Shown piece after piece: positions 17,988-26,527 of a stretch of DNA of 57,494 nt (positions are counted from its first letter, which is position 1; every line of letters begins with the position of its first letter). The notes under the pieces were generated by a model. The model was not told the DNA's origin. It was given only the letters and a program-made list of their open reading frames with translations, and made no database searches. This DNA is from Microbulbifer okhotskensis (GTDB lineage: Bacteria > Pseudomonadota > Gammaproteobacteria > Pseudomonadales > Cellvibrionaceae): the NCBI RefSeq assembly GCF_023895975.1, contig NZ_JALBWM010000019.1, positions 1 through 57,494 on the forward strand, in the 5' to 3' direction. The translations under genes were made by a program, and so were the position numbers.

Positions 17988-18599
17988 ATGCAAGTAAAAA
18001 TTTGCGGTATCACCCGTATAGACGATGCTCTGATAGCGGTAGATGCCGGTGCGGATGCACTGGGTTTAGTGTTTTATAAGCCGAGTCCGCGTTATATAGA
18101 TTCTGGAACAGCCGCAGTTATCACTGCGGCTGTTCCTCCATTTGTCACTATGACAGGCTTATTCGTCGATGCCGCTCAGGGAGATGTGGACGCTGTGCTA
18201 GAGGCGGTGCCTCTTAATCTGTTGCAATTTCACGGTGACGAAAGCGCTCGCTATTGCGAACAGTTCAGGCGCCCCTATATCAAAGCATTGAGAATGAAAG
18301 ACGGTATTGATGTACGCGCAGAAATGGCCAAACACCCCAGGGCGCGTGGCTTCCTGCTAGACGCGTACTGCCCCGGAGTTCCCGGAGGCACTGGAGAGAT
18401 CTTTGACTGGGATAGAGTACCGCAAGATAGCGGCCGCCCGATCGTTCTCGCTGGTGGTTTAAATCCTGATAATGTGGCGATGGCAATCGCCGCAGCTCAT
18501 CCTCAGGGGGTAGATGTCAGCGGTGGTGTGGAACAGGTGCCCGGCCGCAAAGAACGACAAAAAGTTACCGCTTTTCTTCGTGCGGCTAAAAGTAGTTGA
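17988..18599 (+). CDS. trpF: Phosphoribosylanthranilate isomerase
   Basis: Amadori rearrangement of N-(5-phosphoribosyl)anthranilate in tryptophan synthesis, as a single-function 203-residue TIM barrel. Catalytic residues are Cys6 (VKICGITR) and Asp125 (FLLDAYCPG), and the phosphate-binding end reads VLAGGLNPDNV and GVDVSGGVE. Its stop is directly followed by the structured tandem repeats that separate it from trpB. Whether trpF and trpBA are cotranscribed is therefore open. Confidence 0.97.
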   Translation: MQVKICGITRIDDALIAVDAGADALGLVFYKPSPRYIDSGTAAVITAAVPPFVTMTGLFVDAAQGDVDAVLEAVPLNLLQFHGDESARYCEQFRRPYIKALRMKDGIDVRAEMAKHPRARGFLLDAYCPGVPGGTGEIFDWDRVPQDSGRPIVLAGGLNPDNVAMAIAAAHPQGVDVSGGVEQVPGRKERQKVTAFLRAAKSS

Positions 18600-18622
18600 C
18601 TTGCGCAGAGATCGATAAAAGA

Positions 18623-18730
18623 CACAGGGAAGTGCCGCCCGCCGGCTTTGTCGGCGCGAGCGGGGAAATATCAGCAGATCCATGTATCTGCGCCAGTATT
18701 TCCAGGTGACGTTTGAAGTGTTCAGGGCGA
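18623..18730 (+). repeat. Structured direct repeat, copy 1 (108 bp)
   Basis: Identical to copy 2 at 102 of 108 positions by eye. It holds CGCCGGC-TTT-GTCGGCG, a 7-bp stem with one G-U pair. It also holds a two-part hairpin: GGAAATA (18664-18670) with TATTTCC (18697-18703), and GCAGAT (18674-18679) with ATCTGC (18686-18691). Differences from copy 2 lie mostly in loops or at the stem base. Confidence 0.9.
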
Positions 18731-18755
18731 GTTATTACTACGCAGGAAAGAGCGG

Positions 18756-18863
18756 CACAGGGAAGTGCCGCCCGCCGGCTTTGCCGGCGCGAGCCTGGAA
18801 ATATCAGCAGATTCACGTATCTGCGCCAGTATTTCCAGGTGACGTTTGAAGTGTTCAGGACGA
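18756..18863 (+). repeat. Structured direct repeat, copy 2 (108 bp)
   Basis: Second copy, 25 nt after the first. The first hairpin is perfect here (CGCCGGC-TTT-GCCGGCG). The second has a longer outer stem: CCTGGAAATA (18794-18803) pairs with TATTTCCAGG (18830-18839), and the inner stem GCAGAT/ATCTGC is unchanged across a 3x5 internal loop. It ends 59 nt before the trpB ATG. Confidence 0.9.
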
Positions 18864-18876
18864 ACTCTTCAAACGT
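18842..18876 (+). promoter_or_regulatory. 10-bp-stem hairpin in the trpB leader
   Basis: ACGTTTGAAG (18842-18851) and CTTCAAACGT (18867-18876) are perfect inverted repeats around a 15-nt loop. The left arm lies inside repeat copy 2 and the right arm is unique sequence, so this hairpin exists only at the downstream copy. No T-run follows. It may act in the trpB 5' leader. Confidence 0.5.
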
Positions 18877-18922
18877 TAATAGATAGCTAAATAGTTAAAG
18901 AACCCCATGTGACCCACGGAGT

Positions 18923-20146
18923 ATGAGTGTGAGTAAGCCAGGTGCTATTGATTTTTCCACCTTTCCGGATGCAAGCGGGCATTTTGGTCCTTACGGCGGT
19001 CGCTTTGTATCGGAGACACTGATCAGCGCATTGGATGAACTGCAGGCAATGTATATGAGCCTGAAAGATGATCCGGATTTTGTCGCTGCCTTTGATCACG
19101 ATCTGGCGCATTACGTCGGTAGACCATCACCGCTGTACCTTGCTGAGCGACTGACTGAACAGGCGGGTGGCGCACGTATCTGGCTCAAGCGAGAAGATCT
19201 CAATCACACGGGTGCGCACAAGGTAAACAATACGGTGGGACAGGCGTTACTGGCCAAGCAGAGTGGTAAAACCCGTGTGATTGCAGAAACAGGTGCCGGA
19301 CAGCACGGTGTCGCTACCGCTACCGTGGCGGCGCGTCTTGGATTGTCGTGTACCGTATATATGGGCGCTGCAGATGTGAAGCGCCAATCCCCCAATGTCT
19401 ACCGTATGAAGTTACTGGGCGCTGAGGTGGTGCCGGTAGAGTCCGGTTCCAAGACCCTCAAGGACGCCATGAATGAAGCGATGCGTGATTGGGTCACCAA
19501 CGTAGACAATACCTTCTATATCATTGGCACCGTTGCCGGTCCTCACCCTTATCCGCAGTTGGTGCGGGACTTCAATTCAATTATTGGCCGTGAGGCGCGG
19601 CGCCAGAGTTTGGAGCGGTTCGGCCAGTTACCAGATGCGCTGGTGGCCTGTGTCGGTGGCGGTTCCAATGCCATCGGTCTGTTCCACCCCTTCCTAAATG
19701 ATACCCAAGTGAAAATGTTTGGTGTCGAGGCGGGCGGTAAGGGCTTGGCTTCGGGCAAGCATGCGGCGCCGTTGAATGATGGCATTCCCGGTGTTTTACA
19801 TGGCAATCGCACCTACCTGATGGAAGATGACGATGGACAGATCATCGAGACCCACTCGGTTTCTGCCGGGCTCGATTATCCGGGAGTAGGCCCTGAGCAC
19901 GCCTGGTTAAAAGATATTGGTCGTGTGGAATATGTCACTGCAGACGATGATGAGGCCCTTGATGCTTTCCGTCGCCTCACCCGAACCGAGGGTATTTTGC
20001 CAGCGCTGGAATCCAGCCATGCGGTGGCCTACGCGCTAAAACTGGCTGGCTCCATGAGCCCGGAGCAGAATATTGTGGTGAATCTTTCTGGTCGTGGAGA
20101 CAAGGATATATTCACCGTTGCCGCCATCGACGGTATCGAGGTATAG
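18923..20146 (+). CDS. trpB: Tryptophan synthase beta chain
   Basis: The PLP-dependent beta subunit that condenses indole with serine, 407 residues. The PLP lysine is Lys100 in [10 protein letters not shown], Glu122 lies in AETGAGQHG, and the phosphate loop is [10 protein letters not shown]. The N-terminus has the standard [13 protein letters not shown]. Start choice is uncertain: GGAG at 18918-18921 is only 1 nt from ATG 18923 but 7 nt from the in-frame GTG at 18929, which may be the real start. trpA follows after 93 nt. Confidence 0.97.
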   Translation: MSVSKPGAIDFSTFPDASGHFGPYGGRFVSETLISALDELQAMYMSLKDDPDFVAAFDHDLAHYVGRPSPLYLAERLTEQAGGARIWLKREDLNHTGAHKVNNTVGQALLAKQSGKTRVIAETGAGQHGVATATVAARLGLSCTVYMGAADVKRQSPNVYRMKLLGAEVVPVESGSKTLKDAMNEAMRDWVTNVDNTFYIIGTVAGPHPYPQLVRDFNSIIGREARRQSLERFGQLPDALVACVGGGSNAIGLFHPFLNDTQVKMFGVEAGGKGLASGKHAAPLNDGIPGVLHGNRTYLMEDDDGQIIETHSVSAGLDYPGVGPEHAWLKDIGRVEYVTADDDEALDAFRRLTRTEGILPALESSHAVAYALKLAGSMSPEQNIVVNLSGRGDKDIFTVAAIDGIEV

Positions 20147-20158
20147 CCAAAGTCATTG

Positions 20159-20175
20159 CCCGCCCTTGCGGCGGG
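20159..20175 (+). other. Small GC hairpin between trpB and trpA
   Basis: CCCGCC and GGCGGG form a 6-bp stem around CTTGC, 12 nt after the trpB stop and followed only by TT. It is too weakly followed by T to be a convincing terminator. It may tune the trpB:trpA ratio. Confidence 0.35.
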
Positions 20176-20239
20176 TTCTATGGGCAGACACCAATAAATT
20201 GAGCTGGCTTTTAGCCAGGAGTAGCTCAGGGAATACACT

Positions 20240-21049
20240 GTGACAGACCAAAATAGAATTGACCGCCGCTTTGCCAAGTTGCGCGGCGAAGGCCGCAAAG
20301 CTCTGGTGACTTATATCGTTGCTGGAGACGGCGGCTTGCAAAACACTGTGCCGCTAATGCACAAACTGGTAGCCAGCGGAGCAGACGTGATCGAGCTGGG
20401 GGTGCCGTTTTCCGATCCCATGGCGGAGGGGCCGGTTATTCAGCGCGGGCATGAGCGCGCCCTTGCCGGGGGCGCATCGTTGCGCAAATGCCTCGCGCTG
20501 GTGGATGAGTTTCGTCAGAATGATAAGGATACCCCGGTCATTCTGATGGGGTATGCGAATCCGATTCAGAGAATGGGAGAGCAGGTATTTGCAGAGGCCG
20601 CAGCAGAGGCCGGTGTCGATGGTGCCTTAACTGTAGATTTGCCCGCAGAAGAGGCGGGGGCCCTGAATAGCTTTATGGCCGAGCGCAATCTACGCAATAT
20701 TTTTCTGCTTACTCCCACAACGACTGAAGAGCGAATTGGTGAAATTACCACGCTCGCCAGCGGTTTCGTTTATTACGTCTCCTTGAAAGGTGTCACCGGT
20801 GCCGGGCACCTTGACCTGGAGTCGGTACGAGATAACTTGGAGCATATCCGCCAATTTACCGATTTGCCCCTCTGTGTGGGTTTCGGTATCAAGGACGGCA
20901 GTTCGGCTCGCTCGGTGAGCGCCAATGGCGATGGCGCAGTAGTGGGCAGTGTGCTGGTTTCTGCAGTGGGTGACGCCGTTGATGCCAGTGCCGCCGAAGA
21001 GAGGGTTGGTGAGATTGTTAGTGAGATGCGCCAGGCGCTCGATCAGTAG
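20240..21049 (+). CDS. trpA: Tryptophan synthase alpha chain, with Glu at the second catalytic acid position
   Basis: The alpha subunit that splits indole-3-glycerol phosphate to indole, 269 residues, TIM barrel. Catalytic Glu52 is in VIELGVPFSDP. The second catalytic acid, normally aspartate in PFSDPLADGP, is Glu63 here (PFSDPMAEGP; codon GAG). The rest is standard: YVSLKGVTGAGH and LPLCVGFGIKD. It starts with GTG, with AGGGA 7 nt upstream. It probably forms a dicistron with trpB. Confidence 0.96.
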   Translation: MTDQNRIDRRFAKLRGEGRKALVTYIVAGDGGLQNTVPLMHKLVASGADVIELGVPFSDPMAEGPVIQRGHERALAGGASLRKCLALVDEFRQNDKDTPVILMGYANPIQRMGEQVFAEAAAEAGVDGALTVDLPAEEAGALNSFMAERNLRNIFLLTPTTTEERIGEITTLASGFVYYVSLKGVTGAGHLDLESVRDNLEHIRQFTDLPLCVGFGIKDGSSARSVSANGDGAVVGSVLVSAVGDAVDASAAEERVGEIVSEMRQALDQ

Positions 21050-21220
21050 TTACGGGTGTACCATCGGTGCTCAGTGAAATAAGCAACTGGCCAAAAAGCC
21101 AAAAGTAGCGGCTGATCTGGCTGGGCTTGTAAAGAAGCTTAGTGCTTTAATTCGTAGCCTGAACCCCTCTGGTCGGTAAAATGTGCCGGCCTATTGAATG
21201 CATCCGGATTTGGAAACGAG

Positions 21221-22075
21221 ATGAGCTGGTTAGAAAAAATTGTTCCCTCAGTAATACGTACAGAACGTCGTACTGGCAACAGCAAAGTTCCCGAAGGCGT
21301 GTGGAAGAAGTGCGTCAAATGTGATGCGATGCTTTACCGCCCGGAACTGGAGCGCAACCTGGATGTATGCCCCAAGTGCGATCACCATATACGTATTGGT
21401 GCGCGTCGGCGGTTGGATATTTTCCTCGATGAAGAAGGCCGTGAAGAGCTAGCTACCGATGTGTTACCGGTGGACCGGCTAAAGTTCAAGGACGTCAAAA
21501 AATACAAAGATCGCCTGGTGCAGGCGCAGAAATCTACTGGCGAAAAGGATGCCCTGATTGCCATGCAGGGTCGCCTGAACGGGGCTCCTTTGGTTGCGGT
21601 GGCATTTGAGTTCGCTTTCCACGGTGGTTCCATGGGCTATGTAGTCGGTGAGCGCTTTACCCGCGCAGCCCAGCGCGCCCTGGAGCAGCGTATCCCGCTA
21701 GTGTGTTTTTCCGCCACCGGTGGTGCCCGGATGCAGGAGGCTCTGATCTCCCTGATGCAGATGGCTAAGACCTCGGCGGTATTGGAAAAACTGAAGATGG
21801 CCGGTGTGCCCTACATCTCCATTATGACCGACCCGGTTTATGGCGGTGTTTCCGCCTCTCTGGCCCTGCTTGGTGATATCAATGCGGCAGAGCCGGGTGC
21901 TCGCGCTGGATTTGCCGGCCCCAATATTATTGAGCAGACTATTCGCCAGAAATTGCCAAAGGGCTTCCAGCGCAGTGAGTTCCTGCTGGAGCACGGTGCG
22001 ATTGACATGATTATCCCGCGCAGGGATATGCGTTCCACAGTCTCCCGTCTACTGGGTAAACTGAGCGGCAACTGA
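21221..22075 (+). CDS. accD: Acetyl-CoA carboxylase carboxyltransferase, beta subunit
   Basis: Zinc-ribbon beta subunit of acetyl-CoA carboxylase, giving malonyl-CoA for fatty acid synthesis; 284 residues. The four zinc cysteines are Cys31, Cys34, Cys50 and Cys53 (CVKC and CPKC). The crotonase-like body has [31 protein letters not shown] and [17 protein letters not shown]. The start [10 protein letters not shown] is conserved and is preceded by GGAAACGAG; an upstream in-frame ATG at 21194 adds nine residues without support. The accD-folC-dedD order is conserved in gammaproteobacteria. Confidence 0.98.
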   Translation: MSWLEKIVPSVIRTERRTGNSKVPEGVWKKCVKCDAMLYRPELERNLDVCPKCDHHIRIGARRRLDIFLDEEGREELATDVLPVDRLKFKDVKKYKDRLVQAQKSTGEKDALIAMQGRLNGAPLVAVAFEFAFHGGSMGYVVGERFTRAAQRALEQRIPLVCFSATGGARMQEALISLMQMAKTSAVLEKLKMAGVPYISIMTDPVYGGVSASLALLGDINAAEPGARAGFAGPNIIEQTIRQKLPKGFQRSEFLLEHGAIDMIIPRRDMRSTVSRLLGKLSGN

Positions 22076-22155
22076 TTTTCTATTCTCTAGGGACAATGCT
22101 GCGGTCAGCCGAATATAGCGCCTGACCGCAGCCCCTATCATTGATGTATTCAATT

Positions 22156-23430
22156 ATGTCTTCACTACGAGATTGGCTCTCCCGCCTGGAGCAGCTGCAT
22201 CCTACCGAAATTGAGCTGGGTCTAGAGCGCGTCGCTTCAGTCGCCGGGGCGCTGGGTGTTCAGAAACCGGCACCGACCGTGATTACCGTAGCTGGAACCA
22301 ATGGCAAAGGTTCCTGTGTGGCTGCGATGGAGGCTCTGCTTTGTCGAGGCGGGCGTTCGGTAGGTGCTTATAGCTCGCCGCACCTGCTGCGTTTTAATGA
22401 GCGAGTGCGTATCAATGGGGTAGAGGTGTCCGATGGGGATCTAGTGCTCGCCTTTGAGGCGATAGCTGCTGCTCGGGGAGGTATCAGTCTAACCTATTTC
22501 GAATACACCACGCTGGCGGCACTTTGGCTGTACCTGCGGGCTGGTGTTGAGTTTGTGCTGCTGGAGGTGGGGCTTGGGGGCCGCTTGGATGCGGTCAACC
22601 TGGTGGATGCGGACCTGGCTATTATTACCAGCATTGCTATTGATCACGAGGACTGGCTCGGCAGCGACCGGGAAGTAATCGGACGTGAAAAGGCGGGTAT
22701 TTTGCGCGCGGGGGTACCTTTTATCTGCGCCGAGAGTGATCCCCCGCAATCTGTGTGTTCGGCGGGGGAAAAACTGGCCAGTTCCAGCTACTTTATTGGA
22801 CGGGATTTCTCTCTGTCTGTAGAGGGCAGTGGCGATGAAATTTACCGCTTTGCTGAACAGACACTGCTGATACCCGAGGTCAGTTTGCCGCGGCCAAGTA
22901 TTGCTGCCGCAATCACGGCACTGGCCTTGCTCAGGGCGCTTCCACAGGACGGAGTTGAAACAGTCCTGACCCAGATAGCCTTACCGGGGCGCTGCCAGCA
23001 GGTGCAGTGGCAGGGTTGTCATCTGCTGTTGGATGTCGGTCACAATCCGGCAGCAGCTCAGCATTTGGCCAGTTGGCTCAGCGACAACCCGGTTAGTGGG
23101 GCAACACACGCTCTGGTGGCGGTTATGGCGGATAAGGATTTGGTGGGTCTATTTGCACCGCTGAGGGAGGTTGTGGACGTTTGGCACCCCGCTCTGCTAC
23201 CCGGTAACAGCCGCGCTGCTGGGGCTGGAGCCTTAGCTGCAGGGTTGTCCGGGGCCGGTGTCGAGGTAACGAATGTGGATGACCGTTGTCCAAATGTCGC
23301 GGATGGTTTACAACAGCTACTGCCGACCATGGGTTCACAGGATAGGTTGCTTGTATTTGGTTCCTTCTTTACTGTGGCCGAAGTTCTGCAGCAGATGCGA
23401 GATGAGGGTAATGGAGAATTGCGAGGGTAA
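22156..23430 (+). CDS. folC: Dihydrofolate synthase/folylpolyglutamate synthase
   Basis: A bifunctional Mur-ligase-fold enzyme that adds glutamate to dihydropteroate and extends folate polyglutamates; about 424 residues. The ATP loop TVAGTNGKGS is at 45-54, followed by SSPHLLRFNERVRINGVEV and LLEVGLGGRLDAVN. The second domain contains DVGHNPAAAQHLASWL. Possible starts are TTG 22141, ATG 22144 and ATG 22156; none has a clear binding site, and the last was chosen because MSSLRDWLSRLEQLHP matches homologues. Its 3' end overlaps the next gene by 20 nt. Confidence 0.96.
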   Translation: MSSLRDWLSRLEQLHPTEIELGLERVASVAGALGVQKPAPTVITVAGTNGKGSCVAAMEALLCRGGRSVGAYSSPHLLRFNERVRINGVEVSDGDLVLAFEAIAAARGGISLTYFEYTTLAALWLYLRAGVEFVLLEVGLGGRLDAVNLVDADLAIITSIAIDHEDWLGSDREVIGREKAGILRAGVPFICAESDPPQSVCSAGEKLASSSYFIGRDFSLSVEGSGDEIYRFAEQTLLIPEVSLPRPSIAAAITALALLRALPQDGVETVLTQIALPGRCQQVQWQGCHLLLDVGHNPAAAQHLASWLSDNPVSGATHALVAVMADKDLVGLFAPLREVVDVWHPALLPGNSRAAGAGALAAGLSGAGVEVTNVDDRCPNVADGLQQLLPTMGSQDRLLVFGSFFTVAEVLQQMRDEGNGELRG

Positions 23431-24055
23431 GCCCTCCCGTAAAGGGCGATTGAACGACGGTTTTAAGCAACGCATCGTAGGGGCGCTGGTACTGGCTGCG
23501 CTTGCGGTCATTTTTCTACCCAGTCTGCTGGATCGCGAGGCTTCGGGCAGCATCAGCGAGACCAGCCAGATTCCGGCAGAGCCAGATATTCGACCGATTG
23601 AAATCGCCGAACCGCAGCCGGTTGCCAATGTGGCGCCTGCGCCTGTGCCGGGGGATGCCTTTCAGCCGGACCTGCCCGGCGAGTTTTCCAATCCTAAGGC
23701 GCCGAATGGAGAGGAGACTAAAGATATCGAGGTTTCCGTCTCCAGCGTCAAGCCCGCAGAGCAGCAGCTGGCACCTAAAAAAGATTCCTCTCCTCTGGTC
23801 GATGCCTACGGATTACCGGTGGCCTGGGTGGTGCAGGTGGCTTCTTACCGCGACGAGTCCAATGCCGATAAGCTCCGCAATCGTCTGATGGATGAGGGTT
23901 ATAGGGCTTATACCCGGGCAGTGGAAACTGGCAAGGGGCGTCTGGTGCGTGTATTGGTCGGCCCAAAGGTGAACAAAGCCGATGCTCAACAGCTAAAAAG
24001 GGAATTGGATATTCTACTGAAAGCACAGACCCTTGTGCTTCAGTTCAAAGCCTGA
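23411..24055 (+). CDS. dedD: DedD-type SPOR-domain membrane protein
   Basis: A 214-residue bitopic inner membrane protein. A short basic cytoplasmic tail (KPSRKGRLNDGFKQR) precedes one transmembrane helix at about 22-40 (IVGALVLAALAVIFLPSLL), a Pro-rich periplasmic linker and a C-terminal SPOR domain at about 135-212 (WVVQVASYRDESNADKLRNR). SPOR domains bind denuded septal peptidoglycan, so this is a cell-division protein. The start overlaps the folC end; ATG 23402 is an alternative. The folC-dedD-cvpA-purF order matches E. coli and Pseudomonas. Confidence 0.9.
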   Translation: MENCEGKPSRKGRLNDGFKQRIVGALVLAALAVIFLPSLLDREASGSISETSQIPAEPDIRPIEIAEPQPVANVAPAPVPGDAFQPDLPGEFSNPKAPNGEETKDIEVSVSSVKPAEQQLAPKKDSSPLVDAYGLPVAWVVQVASYRDESNADKLRNRLMDEGYRAYTRAVETGKGRLVRVLVGPKVNKADAQQLKRELDILLKAQTLVLQFKA

Positions 24056-24297
24056 CGGGCCTGGATGGTTTTGAGTGGCCAGTATTTCGTTTCCCACGGG
24101 CTGCTGGCACCCCAGTTGTATACCCTCTCTTTGAGCTTTTATTCGATACAAACTCATTGTCTGGTGGTCAACCGTCCAAGAAAAAGGGCAGTCCAAATAA
24201 TAAATTCCAATCGGTTGGCCTATGACTTCACGCGCTTAGTCCCTTCAGTTAGAATGCGCGCTCTTCGCGGCAGCAGCCGCCACGCAGGTAGGGTTGA

Positions 24298-24792
24298 ATG
24301 AATTGGGCTGACTGGATCATTCTGGCTATCGTGGGCATTTCCACGCTTCTCGGCCTTAGTCGAGGTTTCATCAAGGAAACCCTGTCTCTGCTTACCTGGA
24401 TCGCCGCTTTTATTGTCGCCATGATGTTTCGCGACCAGTTGGCGCCAATGCTCTCCAATCTCGTCGACACGCCCTCCCTTCAGATGATTGCAGCCTTTGC
24501 CATCCTGTTTCTCGGTACCCTGCTTGCAGGCGCCGGTATCAATATGGTGCTCTCTGCGTTCGTTGAAGCGACGGGACTTTCGGGTACCGACAGAGTGTTG
24601 GGTATGGTGTTTGGCCTGGCGCGCGGGGCCATTGTGGTGATGGCGCTACTGATTCTGGCTCCGGCATTAGTGCCGGTTGAGCAGGATGGTTGGTGGAATC
24701 AGTCAGTGCTGATTCCACACTTCCTCGAATTCGAGGACAGTGCTCGGGAGCTGGCCAGGTCCGTTAAGGAATTTTTTGTAAAGTTGTTTTAA
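24298..24792 (+). CDS. cvpA: Colicin V production family membrane protein
   Basis: A 164-residue inner membrane protein of the CvpA family with about four hydrophobic helices, beginning MNWADWIILAIVGISTLLGL followed by SRGFIKETLSLLTWIAAFIV, the family signature. ATG is preceded by GTAGGGTTGA. It lies 45 nt before purF, as in most gammaproteobacteria, and is probably cotranscribed with it. The biochemical role is not known; loss affects envelope robustness in enterics. Confidence 0.95.
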   Translation: MNWADWIILAIVGISTLLGLSRGFIKETLSLLTWIAAFIVAMMFRDQLAPMLSNLVDTPSLQMIAAFAILFLGTLLAGAGINMVLSAFVEATGLSGTDRVLGMVFGLARGAIVVMALLILAPALVPVEQDGWWNQSVLIPHFLEFEDSARELARSVKEFFVKLF

Positions 24793-24837
24793 ACAGGGCG
24801 CCAAAAGCGCTCTTCTTGAGTCAATAGGGTCAAATAT

Positions 24838-26325
24838 ATGTGTGGTATCGTCGGTATCGTCGGTAAGAGTGACGTTAATCTGCAGCTCTATGATGGGCTC
24901 ACTCTTTTACAGCACAGGGGACAGGATGCCGCAGGTATCGTCACCTGTGACGATGATCGCCTGAACCAGCAAAAAGCCACAGGCCTGGTTCGCGACGTGT
25001 TCCGCGCGCGCCACATGGAGCGCCTGAAGGGTAACTTTGGTATCGGTCATGTGCGCTACCCCACTGCCGGTAGCTCAGGTCCCGCCTTGGCTCAGCCTTT
25101 CTATGTGAATTCTCCCTATGGCATCGCCATGGCTCACAACGGTAACCTCACCAATGTGCACGAGGTCGTCGATGAGATTTTCCAGCAAGATCTGCGTCAT
25201 ATTAATACGGATTCCGACTCTGAAGTGCTGCTGAATGTGTTCGCTCACGAATTGCACAAGCTGCACAAGTTACAGCCCAAGGCGGAAGATATCTTCACTG
25301 CTATGCGTGCTGTACACAAGCGTGTACGCGGTGCTTACGCCTGCGTAGCCCTGATCGTCGGTTATGGAATTGTTGCTTTTCGCGACCCAAATGGTATCCG
25401 CCCACTGGTCTATGGTAAGCGCGAAACTGAAAAGGGCACTGAATATATGGTGGCCTCTGAGTCGGTAGCGCTGGATGTACTGGGTTATACCCTGGTACGC
25501 GATGTGGCGCCAGGCGAGGCAATCTACGTCGAGCTGGACGGTACTGTGCACTCTGAGCAGTGTTCAGAAAACCCGTCGCTCACGCCCTGTATTTTCGAGC
25601 ACGTATATTTTGCCCGCCCGGACTCTATTATGGATGGGGTGTCTGTACACAAGGCGCGCCTGCGCCAGGGTGAGCATCTGGCCGATAAGGTCCTGAGTAT
25701 GCGCCCGGATCACGATATCGATGTGGTGATCCCGATCCCCGACTCCGCGCGAACTGCCGGCCAAACAGTGGCTCACCGGTTGGGAGTGAAATTCCGGGAA
25801 GGCATGGTGAAGAACCGCTATATCGGTCGTACCTTTATCATGCCGGGGCAAAAACAACGCAAAAAATCGGTTCGCCAAAAGCTCAATGCGATTGAGTTGG
25901 AATTTCGCGGCAAGAATGTACTGCTGGTGGACGATTCCATTGTCCGTGGCACCACTTGCAAGCAGATTATTCAGATGGCCCGCGATGCCGGTGCCGCCAA
26001 GGTGTATTTCGCCAGTGCCGCACCCGCCGTGAAGTATCCCAACGTGTACGGTATCGATATGCCGTCCGCCAATGAGCTGGTAGCCCATGGCCGCACCACG
26101 GAAGAAGTCTGTAAAGAGATCGGCGCAGACTGGTTGGTTTACCAGGAGCTGGAGGATCTTGTGGTCAGCTCCAGTGGCGGTAAGCAAAAAATTGATCGCT
26201 TTGATTGCTCTGTATTCGACGGCAATTACGTTACCGGTGATGTTGACGATGAATACCTCAACGATCTGCACGCTGAGCGTAACGATGCAGCGAAGCGTAA
26301 AAAGGCGGATGTCAGCGCGCTCTAA
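24838..26325 (+). CDS. purF: Amidophosphoribosyltransferase
   Basis: First committed enzyme of purine synthesis, making phosphoribosylamine from PRPP and glutamine; 495 residues. Cys2 after the initiator Met (MCGIVGIVG) is the Ntn glutaminase nucleophile, so there is no propeptide, as in the E. coli type. The glutaminase domain runs to about 235. The PRPP-binding motif [13 protein letters not shown] is at about 360-372. Two strong hairpins follow the gene. Confidence 0.98.
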   Translation: MCGIVGIVGKSDVNLQLYDGLTLLQHRGQDAAGIVTCDDDRLNQQKATGLVRDVFRARHMERLKGNFGIGHVRYPTAGSSGPALAQPFYVNSPYGIAMAHNGNLTNVHEVVDEIFQQDLRHINTDSDSEVLLNVFAHELHKLHKLQPKAEDIFTAMRAVHKRVRGAYACVALIVGYGIVAFRDPNGIRPLVYGKRETEKGTEYMVASESVALDVLGYTLVRDVAPGEAIYVELDGTVHSEQCSENPSLTPCIFEHVYFARPDSIMDGVSVHKARLRQGEHLADKVLSMRPDHDIDVVIPIPDSARTAGQTVAHRLGVKFREGMVKNRYIGRTFIMPGQKQRKKSVRQKLNAIELEFRGKNVLLVDDSIVRGTTCKQIIQMARDAGAAKVYFASAAPAVKYPNVYGIDMPSANELVAHGRTTEEVCKEIGADWLVYQELEDLVVSSSGGKQKIDRFDCSVFDGNYVTGDVDDEYLNDLHAERNDAAKRKKADVSAL

Positions 26326-26356
26326 GGGGTTGTGCGTTAAGACCTTGCGCAGTTTT

Positions 26357-26386
26357 CCCAAACCGAACACCCCTGTTCGGTTTGGG
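26357..26386 (+). other. Perfect 13-bp-stem hairpin after purF
   Basis: CCCAAACCGAACA and TGTTCGGTTTGGG pair completely around CCCC, 31 nt after the purF stop. No T-run follows directly. It could be a transcript-end stabiliser or half of a two-hairpin terminator or mobile repeat. Confidence 0.7.
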
Positions 26387-26399
26387 CGGCTGGCAAAAG

Positions 26400-26427
26400 T
26401 TACTTTTCAGTAGCCGCTGAAAAGTAA
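26400..26427 (+). other. Perfect 11-bp-stem hairpin before metZ
   Basis: TTACTTTTCAG (26400-26410) pairs with CTGAAAAGTAA (26417-26427) around TAGCCG, 13 nt after the preceding hairpin. The 3' side continues into A-rich sequence, so it is not a forward terminator. It lies in the metZ 5' region. Confidence 0.65.
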
Positions 26428-26527
26428 AAAAGCGTAAGTGTCCTTTTCTCAGGGCAGAAGAGGGCGCCAGCTAAAGCCGTTTCGGTTAAGATTACCGCTT
26501 CCAAGGATACTGACCAGGAAGCGGTAT

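Larger units (their letters stand above)
18600..18922 (+). other. trpF-trpB intergenic region filled with structured repeats
   Basis: This 323-nt gap contains no gene. Two 108-bp direct repeats, each able to fold into two hairpins, occupy most of it, and a further 10-bp-stem hairpin follows the second copy. The remaining sequence before trpB is AT-rich leader. Short frames across the repeats give the same Arg/Ser-rich peptide twice and have no ribosome binding site, so they are not counted as genes. Confidence 0.75.

Noticed and set aside
18459..18816. Two short minus-strand frames sharing an Arg/Ser-rich peptide
   Set aside because: They share sequence only because they cross the two DNA repeats; they have no starts with binding sites.
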